Shown: piece by piece, positions 12,801 through 24,800 of the stretch
Position numbering within the stretch: the stretch's first letter is position 1
Layout: the number at the start of each line of letters is the position of its first letter
Origin: Dama dama
Taxonomy: Eukaryota > Chordata > Mammalia > Artiodactyla > Cervidae
Reading direction: 5' to 3'
Assembly (NCBI RefSeq): GCF_033118175.1
Contig: NC_083714.1
Coordinates: forward strand, 16,492,001 to 16,556,000
DNA length: 64,000 nucleotides
Program-made: the position numbers and the translations under genes
Notes under the pieces: model-generated
Told to the model about the DNA's origin: nothing
The model's input: the letters and a program-made list of their open reading frames with translations, nothing else
Database searches by the model: none

Positions 12801-15800
12801 GCAGGATAGGGTGAGAGAAGAGGTCCTAACTGCAAATTAGCTTTATGCAAAGCTTCTAGATAAGCCTTGAGATAAGCCTGCTCCTTTTTGTGCTCTTCTG
12901 TATCATTTCTAACACTCTATCTGTGAGTCATTCCATTCCAGTATTGCATTTGCTGTGACAAGATCCCTCATAAGAGTTATTAAGTCATCACTCAGCAGTG
13001 GGCCTGACATTTAAATCAAGACACGTTGCCTTTTATTTCAAGCTGCAAATCAAATTGGTTTGGAGTTTGACTCTATTTCCTTTGATTCAGCATTAAGTTA
13101 TTACATCTCCACTGTTTAGAGAACAAATTATCACTGTCTGCTACTTAAACTGACCCTGCTCCCTAGAGATCCAGTCCTATGCTCTTCAGGGACTTGTTGT
13201 CAGGCCCAATGTCAATGGTTCATGATGAGCAAATAGGAAGGGTTAGCCACAAGCTAATGTTTTTCATGAGTCCCAACAGTGGTGTGGGTGTCAGAGTTGG
13301 GAATAAGAGTAGGAATGAGTCTGATGGAGAATATTTCTCTGCAGGGGGCATGATTGTAGTTCCAGCTTGGAAGCCAATAATGCCAGTGAAGTAATCCAAA
13401 GAAAAGAGTCCTCCTTGGAGGAAGAGAAGAAAGGCATAAAAAGAGAGTGTGCCCACTTTGGAAGACAGTTTCTTACAAAACTAAACATATTCATACCATA
13501 TGATCCAGCAATCACACTACTTGGTATTTACCCAAAGGAGTTGAAAACTTACAGCCACAGAAGAACCTGCACACAGCAACTTTATCCATCATTGCCAAAA
13601 CTTGGAAGCAACCCAGATGTTCTTCATTAGGTAAATAGATAAGTAAACTGTGGTACATCTCAACAATGGACTATTATTCAGTGCTGAAAAGAAATGAGCT
13701 TTCAAGCCATGAAAAGACATGGGAAACCTTAAATGCATATCACTAAGTGAAAGAAGCCATTCCCAAAAGACTACATAGTATACATTTCCAATTATATGAC
13801 CTTCTGGAAAAGGAAAAAAGATGGAGACAGTAAAAGGATCAGTGGTTGCCATGAGTTGCAGGAGTGTGGGAATGACTAGGCAGAGCACAGAGGATTGTTT
13901 AGTTCAGTTCAGTTCAGTCACTCAGTCATGTCCGACTCTTTGCCACCCCATGGACCACAGCACGCCAGGCCTCCCTGTCCGTCACCAACTCCCAGAGTTT
14001 ACTCAAACTCATGTCCATTGAGTTGGTGATGCCATCCAACCGTCTCATCCTCTGTCATCCACTTCTCCTCCTGCCTTCAATCTTTCCCAGCATCAGGGTC
14101 TTTTCAAATGAGTCAGCTCTTCACATCAGGTGGCCAAAGTATTGGAGTTTCAGCTTCAACATTAGTCCTTCCAATGAATATTCAGGACTGATCTCCTTTA
14201 GGATGGACTAGTTGCATCTCCTTGCAGTCCAAGGGACTCTCAAGAGTCTTCCCCAACACCACAGTTCAAAAGCATCAATTCTTTGGCACTCAGCTTTCTT
14301 TATAGTCCAACTCTCACATCCATACATGACTACTGGAAAAACCATAGCTTTGATTAGACAGGCCTTTGTCGGTAACGTAATGTCTCTGCTTTTTTTTTTT
14401 AATAACAGAAGATAGTTAGAGCAGTGAAATACTCTGTAGGATACTATTGGGTTGGCCAAAAATTTCATTTGGGCTTTTTTTTTTTTCCTAGAAGATGTTT
14501 TCCCAAATGAACTTTTTGGCCAACCCAAAATAATGATGGATGCACATCATTATACATTTGCCTAAAAGTATAGAATGTACAACACTAGTAATGAAACATA
14601 AGGTAAACTATGGACTCTGGGTGATTGTGTTGTGTCAATGTAGCTTCATCAGTTGTAACAAATGTACCACTCTGGTAGGGGTGTTGATAATGGGGAAGAC
14701 TATGGATGTGTGGGAGCAGATAGTATATGGAAAATTTCTGTACCTTCCCCTCAGTGTTGCTGTGAGCTAAAACTTCTTTATTAAAGTCTTAATAAAATGA
14801 GAGAGAAAGACTGAGGGAAGTCTGTCTTTTCAGTTTTTCAAGTCTTCCCCTTTAGAATCATTTGATGAGATGCTAGGCTCCTGAAAGGCTGGAGGAGAAG
14901 ACAGAGAAGCAGAGATATAGAAAGAATACAGCAACCACTAACACCTTGAAAACTTATGAGGGCTAAATGAAATGTAATGGAATTTAGAGATATATTAAGT
15001 TTTTATTTCATACATGCATATGTGCTCAATCACTCAGTCGTGTCCAACTCTTTACAACTCCATAGACTGTAGCTCACCAGGCTCCTCTGCCTATGGAATT
15101 TTCCAGGCAACAATACTGAAGTGGGGTGCCATCTCCTACTCCAGGGGATCTTCCTAACCCAGGGATTGAACCCACATCTCATGTCTTCTCCTACATTGAC
15201 AGGTCGGGTTCTTTATGACTAGAGCCACCTGGGAAGCCCTTGATTTGACACAAGAGTTGGCAAAAGTCAAGTTCTGAGAGCTAATACTTCAGAAAAAGAC
15301 TTGCTTGTGACTTGAGATCAGTGGGAAGAAGACCTAGATATTAGTGTGGTAGAGGAGAGGCTGATGGAGGCAAGCCTTGAGGTAGGGCAAGAAGGAATAA
15401 ATTTGCTTTGAGAATATAAGCAGCTCAAGGGTGTAGAGAGAGGACTGAAATCCTGTACAAAGAGAAAATACAAATTCCAGCAACTCATGGAGTCAGAATG
15501 TTGGGAGGTGGTTGATGAAGAATGCAAAGAGAACCATATTAACACCTGTTTTTTTTTTTTTTTTTTTTTTTTTTGGTCTAATTTAGTCCAATAACCAGGA
15601 AATTTGAAAAACACTGCTCAAGCCTTAGGTAGGCAAAATAAGGGAAGGAGTGTCTGCAGGATGTAAAAGGACCTGCAAAAAAAAAAAAAAAGGACCTGCA
15701 ATGGGAACCAGCATAGTGCTGTCAACCTCAGTACTCAGAGTAGAGGGATGGCATAGATATGAACTACGCAGGATGTCTGTCTGGGGCTTTCATAGACTTC

Positions 15801-18800
15801 ATCATATCAAATCAGGCTGCCAACACTGGCTCTGAGTGAAAGACCCTCAGCTACAGAGAGATACCTAAGTTTCCTTTGGAATTCCAAAAAGTAGATTGAG
15901 AGGGGGAGGACTAGAGAGAGATCAAAGGAGACAGTGAGACTAAATATGACAATGAGACTAAAGGGGAAGGTGAAAGAGCATGAGAAGAAAGGCAGGGGGA
16001 GTTTGTTGAGAGAACATTAGGAGAAGATCAGAACCCTTGAGAACACAATGTACACTGAGTTGAGATCTTCAACAAACCTCTTCCTCATGAGGGTCCTTTT
16101 TTTCCAAAGCAGACTCAGCTCAGGAAAAACAGGTACTCCCTCCATCACTGCAGCACCCTCTAAGCTTATGAGACCAAATCTCCAACCCACTGCCCCAGCT
16201 GCTGCTTAGTGTGTGTGGTTGGTGGACTAGGAAGGCGGTGAGGAAGAGGGCAGGTTGCTCCTTGCTTACTCAACATATTTTTTTTTTCCCGTGAGGACCT
16301 GAATTCAGTGCTAAGCATACTGCTGACTTCAGGGTCTCCATGAAAGTGAAAGTGTTAGTCGCTCAGTCATGCCTGACTCTTTATGATTCCATCGACTGTA
16401 GCCTGCCAGGCTCCTCTGTCCGTGGGATCCCCTAGGCAAGAATACTGCAGTGGATACCCATTCCCTATGCAGGGGATTTCCTGACCCAGGGATTGAACCC
16501 AGGTCTCCTGCATTGCAGGCAGATTCTTTACCGTCTGAGCCACCAGGGAAGGCCATAGGTAGCAGCATAAAAACATTTTTAATGCAGCCAAAGCCAAGTT
16601 AAATGAGTAGAGAACCTTCTCTGCTAGATTCAGTACAGATGCATAATTGTCAAAGATAAAGCAAAGCCAGTGAATTCAAAGGTACCTACACCCACCACAG
16701 CCCCCAGTGAAAAGATACCCAAGCCATGAGAATAGCTCTCTTCTCACTTGCTTCACTGAATATGAGTATCAGTAGGAGCTTAGATTGGAAGCCTATGGAA
16801 GATTCCAGGAGCCTCTCAGGCTCCCTTATTAGAGAGGAAGGCAAAGCAAACAAACAAGAAAACTTCTGAAAACTTCAGTAGTTCAGGTAACCATATTATT
16901 GCTAGTAGCCACTATTTGGCTGGCTTAGTCAGGTCTGCCAGAGAGGTAGGACATTCTGAGCTGCCAACCCCATCTTGGTCCAACCTGATGTTCTAAAAAG
17001 CAAGGGAAGGCCAGGGCACTTTCTAGAAAGTCAGGGTAGCACTCTAGAATCAAGTCCTCACCGTGACAGAGATGTCCTGATTTGGTTGATTGTTTTCTTG
17101 CTTTTACACAAACTTCTGCTAAACAAATTGAGTCCTATTGAAATCTGCCCCACCACTACTGAGCATTTGATTCTCATCTATCCTCATACTTTGCCAACCT
17201 GCTTTCCCTATTTATATCATTTCTTGCATCACTAGCCTGAGGTCCAGCTACTCTGCTCATGTTTTTTATTCCACTGGGAGTGAGGAGAAGGAATTATGTC
17301 TCAGACCAATATAAATTATGCTACTGGGTCTTTACCAAGATTGACCCCGTTCTTGCTCCTGAAAAGACCTCCATGTCACTCTGTGTTGTCCTTTGTATAC
17401 TCCATCAACTACACTTAGGGTTCACTGGAGGCTCAGTGGTAAAAAATTCTCTGCCAATGCAGGAACTGCAGGAGACTCAGATTTGATCCCTGGGTCGGGA
17501 AGATCCCCTGGGGATGGACATAGCAACCATGCCATTATTCTTGCCTGGGAATTTTCATGGACAGAGTAGCCTGGCGGGCTACAGTCCATGGGGCTGCAAA
17601 GAGTTGGACATGACTGAAACAATCGAGCACACACAGGACACTTGGAGCACCTCCTCACAAGAACTTTGGGAATTACTATAGATTAAAAGTCTATGTCCCC
17701 CAAATTCCTATGTTAAATGCTAATGCTCAGTGTGATGGCCTTTGAAGGTGGAGCCTTTGGGAGGTGATCAGGTCATGAGGACAGAGCCTTAATGAATAGA
17801 ATTAGTCTTCTTATAAAGGAGGAGAGCTCCCTTGCCCCCTTCTGCCATGTGAAACACAGTAAGAGAATGGTAATGTACCAAATAAGGAAGTATTTCCTTA
17901 CCAGACACTGAATCTGCTGACACATTGATCCTGGACTGGCCAACCTCCAGAACTGAGAGAAAAACATTCTGTTGTTTATAATCTACCCAGTCTTTGGTAT
18001 CTCTCATAGCAGCCCAAACAGCCTAAGACACGTACTCTCCCCAAGAGACAGGTTTAAAAAAACAAAACAGCTAAGGAAGTGTTGGACCTCTGACTCAGTA
18101 TGAGCTCTCTAGGATATTTGACCTCTATAAATAAAAAAAAAAAAATAGCTCCTCTTCTCTAACATCTGCTCAATAGACCTTTTCTTGCATCCATCTGAAG
18201 TTTCTCAGCTAATTGGGTCTGTAACTGGAATAGAAATAGCTAATATTGGTTAAATGCCTCCATGAGCCAGGCACTGCATTAAGCTCTTTAAACATGTTGT
18301 TCTCACATATGCAAGATCAACAAATCGGATGAGTAAAAGGGTACCAGCGACAGATGTAGAACAAAGAAATACAGTATTAATGTGATGAGTGTTATGACAT
18401 AGAGTGACAAAAGGGTACAGATGAGGTGGGTCAAATACAGTTTGAAAGGGGCAGGGTGTTTTCAAGAAAAATAAGGTAGGTGAGGAAGACCAGGAGCTGA
18501 CAGTGGCTCAGATCATGAACCCTTTATTGCAAAATCCAGATTCAAATTGAAAAAAGTAGGGAAAACCACTAGGCCATTCAGGTATGACCTATATCAAACC
18601 CCTTATGATTATAATTGGAAGTGACAAATAGATTCAAGAGATTAGATCTGACAGAGTACCTGAAGAACTGTGGACAGAAGTTCATAACATTGTTCAGGAG
18701 GCAGTGATGAAAATAATCGCCAAAAAGAAATTCAAAAAGGCAAATGGATGACTGAGGAGGCCTTACAAAAAGCTGAGAAAAGAAGAGAAATGAAAGGCAA

Positions 18801-21800
18801 AGGAGAAAAGGAAAGATATACCCATTGAATACAGAGTTCTAAAGAATAGCAATGAGAAATAAGAAAGCCTTCCTAAGTGAACTATGCAAAGAAATAGAGA
18901 ATGGGAAAGACTAGAGATGTCTTCAAGAAAATTAGAGATACCAAGGGAACATTTCATGCAAAGATGGGCACAAGAAACAACAGAGATGCTGTGGACCTAA
19001 CAGAAGCAGAAGAGATTAAGAAGAGGTGGCAAGAATACACAGAAGAGCTATACAAAAAAGATCTTAATGACCCGGATAACCACAATGATATGATCATTCA
19101 CCTAGAGCCAGACATCCTGAAATGTGAAATCAAGTGGGTCTTAGGAAGCGTCACCACAAACAAAGCTAGTGGAGGTGATGGAATTATAGCTGAGCTATTT
19201 CAAATCCTAAAAGATGATACTGTGTGAAAGTGCTGCACTCAATATGCCAGCAATTTAAAAAACTCAGTAGTGGTCGCAGGACTGGAAAAGGTCAGTTTTC
19301 ATTCCAATCCCAAAGAAAGGCAATGCCAAAGAATGTTTAAACTACTACACAATTGCACTCATTTCACATGCACTCATTTCACATTTAGAAAGGTCATGCT
19401 AAAAATTCTCCAAGTTGGCTTCAACAGTATATGAACTGGGAACTTCTGGATGTTCAAGCTGGGTTTACAAAAGCCAGAGGAACCAGAGCTCAAATTGCCA
19501 ACATCCATTGGATCATAAAATAAGCAAGAGAATTCCAGAAAAACATCCACTTCTGCTTCATTGACTACACTAAAGCCCTTGATTGTGTGGATCACAAAAA
19601 AAAAACTGTGGAAAATTCATAAAGAGATGGGAATACCAGACCACCTTACCTGCCTCCTGGGAAATCTGTGTGCAGGTCAAGAAGCAATAGTTAGAACCAG
19701 ACATGGAACAACGGACTGATTCCAAATTGGGAAAGGAGTATATCAAGCCTGTATATTGTCACCCTGCTTATTTAACTTATATGCAGACTATATCATACAA
19801 AATGCTGGGCTAGATGAAGCTCAAGCTGGAATCAAAATTGTTGGGAGAAATATCAATAACTTCAGATATGCAGATGATACCACGCTTATGGCAGAAAGCA
19901 AAGAGGAACTAAAGAGCCTCTTGATGAAGGTGAACAAGTCAAGAGTGAAAAAGCTCACTTAAAACTCAACATTTAAAAAACAAATATCATGGCATCTGGT
20001 CCCATCACTTTATGGCAAATAGATGGGGAAACAGTGGAGACAGTGAGAGACTTTATTTTTGGGGGCTGCTTCAAAATCACTGCAGATGGTGACTGCAGCC
20101 ATGAAATTAAAAGATGCTTGCTCCTTGGAAGAAAAGCTAAGACCAACCTATACAGCATATTAAAAAGCAGAGATATTACTTTGCCAACAAAGGTCTGTAT
20201 AGTCAAAGCTATGGTTTTTCCAGTAGTCAGGTATGAATTTAAGAGTTGGACAATAAAGGAGGCTGAGCACTGAAGAATTGATGCTTTCAAACTGTGGGGT
20301 TGGAGAAGACTCTTAAGAGTCCCTTCGACTGCAAGAAAATCGAACTAGTCAATCCTAAAGGAAATCAACCCTGAATATTAATTGGAAGGACTAGTGCTGA
20401 ACTGAAGCTCCAATACTTTAGCCACCTAGTGCAAAGAGCTGACTCACTGGAAAAGACCCTGATGCTGGGAAAGATAGAAGGCAGGAGGAGAAGGGGATGA
20501 CAGAGGATGAGATGGTTGGATGGCATCATCAACTCAATGGACATAAGTTTAAGCAAGTTCTGGAAGATTGTGAAGGGCAGGGAAGCCTGGTATGCTGCAG
20601 TCCATGGGGTCACAAAGACTGATACGACTGAGCGACTGATCAACAACAACAACAAGGTGAGGAAGGTGACAAGGGTACTTTTGAGCAACTGGCAGAACAC
20701 ATGCAAGGTTGCCAAAGTTTGAAAGAACACGGTATTTTCAGGGTGGCTGGGCAAGAGAAGCTTGGGTGGTGATGGAAATGATGGTCGGGGTCCCTATGGA
20801 CCATGTAAAGGAGTCTGGGGTTTATCCTTAAGGCAGTGGGGAAACCATTGTCAAATAGTGAGAATGACATCAGATTTGCAGTTTTGAAACATCACTTTTG
20901 GACACAGAATGGGAAACAGGTCAGGGCAGTCATGTGTAGTATCTTGAGGAATAGAGAGAGAGAGAGAAAGTCAGGGGCTGTTTTCTGTAATCCAGATAAG
21001 AACTGATACTAAGGGAAAGAAGATAGATTATGGGGTTCTCACTGTATGCCTTTGCTAGCAGTATTTATTCCTTCTGATGACTGGCATCCTTATAGTTTGG
21101 GGTTGATATTACTATGGTCACATTCATTAGATAGCCATTGTTTTATATATATATATCATGTCTCTTCAAATAAACCACAAGCTCCTTGAAGACTGTAATC
21201 TTGAGTTCTGTGAATTATGTACAGTGCTCCATTCAACAACTTGTATACAGTAAGTGTCCAGAATATGCTTATTGAGTGACTGTTATCTATTTTTGACATA
21301 ATATTCAAATACTTATAAGTGCTAAAAAGCTAGACCTGGCAAGCTGACCTACCTCAGAACTCAGGAATGAATGCACCCGCATTCCAGCTATTGACTTCAT
21401 GCCATACCAGCAATGCCAGCTTTGTGTTTCAGCTCTTTCCTTCCAGGTTCCATTGGTCAATAGATATAGGCCATACACACTTTCCTGAGATCCAGGATCC
21501 CTGAGCAATAACCAATGCCTTGTCTCCCAGGTGGCTCATTGGTAAAGAATCTGCAGGAGACACAGGTTCAATTCCTGGTTTGGGAAGATCCCCTGAAGGA
21601 GGAAATGGCAACCCAGTCCAGTATTCTTGCCTGGGAAATTCCATGGACAGCAGAGCCTGGTAGACTACAGTCCATGGGGTCGCAAAAGAGTCGGACATGA
21701 CTTAGAGATTAAACAATAACCAATGCCACAAATAATACAATATGTGTATAGCACTTTACAAGCTAGTTTTTCCATCCATTATCTCATTTAATTCTCTTTC

Positions 21801-24800
21801 TTTTGTTTTATTCATTCATCAAGTCCAAGTCAGAGGCAAGAACAGTGTTATCAAGGAAGGAAATGAGCAGCCAGGTGAAGTGTTTGACCAAGATTTTCAC
21901 TTGGTCAGAGGGTAGAGACAGGACCAGGCCCACGTGTGCTTGGAAAGTCTGTGGTACAGGGAGAAGGGCCTGGGATGAGGATTACGAGGAACTGTGTTTG
22001 AAACCATGCCCTGTCATTTGCTAAATCTCTAGGCAAGGCATTTAACCTTTCTGAGTTTCAGGTCCCCCATGTGGAAAATAGAAGTGACACCACCTACCTC
22101 TCAGAGCAGCTGTGAAGATCAAATGAGATGACACATATAAAGCACTTAGCATGACACCTAGAATGATCAATACTTCTCAGCTCTGTTTTCTCTCAGCTAA
22201 ACACTTTGCAACTAATTCACTAGTTCCCAAAAGTGTCCAGGAAGAGCTTTACAAAAGAGCTTTACAACACAGATTCCTAGGCTCTACTCCAGATGTACAG
22301 AATTGTTATCTTTGGGGAGAGGGCCCAAATGATTCTGATGTACAGTGCACCGGGGAACCACCTGAACCAGATCATATTAAGAGCTTTTAGGTAAAAAGTA
22401 GGAGAGAATCAACATTTATTGAGAATCTATGGTATGCTCAGTGCAGTGGTAGGGGCTTTCATTTGAAAGATATATTTGTACACAATTCTTTCCAGTTCAC
22501 CTGGATGGGGCTTGGAGAAGATAGTTTGGAAAAGTCATATGACACAATACACAGACATATATTTTCACCCCTGTATCATTAACTTGGCCAGAGAACTGAT
22601 TTTAGCATGTGCAGAAGTTGTCCCCAGTTTTCTTTCTGGTTCCCGCCTTTAAAACACATTTCATTTTACTTAAAAAAAATTCTTTCTGGGTCAGCCTAAC
22701 GAGTGGAGGCACTGTACTAAATGTTTTAGGTATATAATTTCATTTTATCACAAGAATCCAGTGAAATGGTTGCTGCAGTATTAACACCCCTAATTAAAAA
22801 ATTATACCATCTGACCACCTAACCTGCCTCTTGAGAAATCTGTATACAGGTCAGGAAGCAACAGTTAGAACTGGACATGGAACAACAGACTGGTTCCAAA
22901 TCCGGAAAGGAGTACATCAAGGCTGTATATTGTCACCCTGCTTATTTAACTTATATGCAGAGTATATCATGAGAAATGCTGGGCTGGCTGAAGCACAAGC
23001 TGGAATCAAGATTTCCAGGAGAAATATCAATAACCTCAGATATGCAGATGACACCACCCTTATGACAGAAAGCGAAGAACTTAACAGCCTCTTGTTGACA
23101 GTGAAAGAGGAGAATGAAAAAGTTGGCTTAAAGCTCAACATTCAGAAAACTAAGATCATGGCATTTGGTCCCATCACTTCATGGCAAATAGATGGTGAAA
23201 CAGTGTAAATAGTGATAGACTTTATATTTGGGGGCTCCAAAATCACTGCAGATGGTGACTGCAGCCATGAAATGAAAAGACGCTTGCTCCTTAGAAGAAA
23301 AATTATGACCAACCTATACAGCATATTAAAAAGCAGAGACATTACTTTGCCAAAAAAGGTCTGTCTAGTCAAAGCTATGGTTTTTCCAGTAGTCATGTAT
23401 GGATGAGAGAGTTGGACTATAAAGAAAGCTGAGCACCAAAGAATTGATGCTTCTGAACTGTGGTGTTGGAGAAGATTCTTGAAAGTCCCTTGGACTGCAA
23501 GGAGATGCAACCAGTCCATCCTAAAGGAGATCAGTCTTAAATATTCATTGCAAGGACTAATGCTGAAGCTGAAACTTCAATACTTTGGCCACGATGTGAA
23601 GAACTGACTCATTTGAAAAGACCCTGATGCTGGGAAAGATTGAAGGCAAGAGAAGAACGGGACGACAGAGGATGAGATGGTTGGATGGCATCACCGACTC
23701 AATGGACATGAGTTTGAGTAAACTCCGAGAGTTGGCAATGGATAGGGAGGCCTGGCGTGCTGCAGTCCATGGGGTCACAAGGAGTTGGACACGACTGAGT
23801 GACTGAACTGAACTGAATTGAATTAAAAAATGGTTTCTGATTTTAAAACAAAGGTTTAGGATACAGTATAATCCTTGAGTAGCAAGGAAAGACAAACACT
23901 CATTAAAGGTGAGGGGAACAAAGAAAGCCAATGTTGAGGTTTATAGAGGGAAATCGAGTGGAGGAAAACGGGAACAAAGAAATGAAGCGTGAATAATGTT
24001 CTTTGACCGGAGGACCAGAGGCAGGACCGGGAAAGCGGCAGAGAACAGAAGAAATCCGCCTGACTTTACTGCCACCTCATGGTGGTCTGATGTATAGACA
24101 ACTGGTTCATAATTCAGCCTTGTTTGTTGGAGCCTACTAGACCTTCTGCAGGACACTGGGTAAGGAAATAAAGCCAAGTGAAGCGGAGGACCTGCCCTTG
24201 GGGCCTTTTTAGAGCTTGTCTACCTCCAGGTGGCGCTAGTGGTAAAGAACTCACCTGCCAATGCATGAGCCTTAAGAGACACAGGTTCAATCCCTGGGTT
24301 GGGAAGATCCCCTGGAGGAGGGCATGACAACCCACTCCAGTATTCTTGCCTGGAGAATCCCATGCTCAGAGGAGCCTAGAGGGCTATGGTTCATGGGGTC
24401 ACAAAGAATCAGACACGACTGAAGTGACTTAGCACATATGACACTCACTCTGGAGTCACCAGGCTAGACATCACTCTAGAGATTAACTACTCCAAGGGTA
24501 AGCACCCTCCTCTCATATGGGGAATTTCAGGAAAGACAGAAATGTCTATAAGAACCATTATTTTTTCTATTACATTCAAAATGAAAATAGCTTAGCATTC
24601 CATGAGATGTGTAGAACCTCATTACTTTAAGTTTGCCTCTATTTTTAATAGAAGATGGTCAGTGAAAAAACTTGCCCTGAATTTTAGCTACTGAAATGAG
24701 AGGGAGGAGGAAGTTAACAAAGCAGCTTTCTCATGTTTTATCACTTACACTTGTTGGGCATTGTTTTCATAAATCAGGTTCAGGTAGACTTTGTCATTTC

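Larger units (their letters stand above)
13450..14800 (+). mobile_element. L1M-type LINE 3' end (interrupted twice)
   Basis: Sense ORF2 C-terminal sequence (accatatgatccagcaatca, then tggtacatctcaacaatgga) leads into the L1M 3' UTR, which finishes at 14535-14800 (gtcaatgtagcttcatcagt and a ttgataatggggaagactat block). A BovB/ART2A piece (13902-14400) and a mariner MITE (14447-14528) are inserted in it. Confidence 0.8.

Noticed and set aside
15549..15574. Run of 26 T as the tail of a retrotransposed element
   Set aside because: No element body or flanking duplication could be found on either side, so it is left as a homopolymer.
16329..16568. Short minus-strand frames with a FPGGSDGKESACNAGDLGSIPGSG-like motif at many positions
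   Set aside because: This peptide is the translation of the Bov-tA SINE body and recurs wherever that SINE is on the right strand; it is not a protein family.
17681..18030. Part of an endogenous retrovirus with coding genes
   Set aside because: Only LTR-like sequence is present; the flanks contain a SINE and unassigned intron, with no gag, pol or env-like frame.
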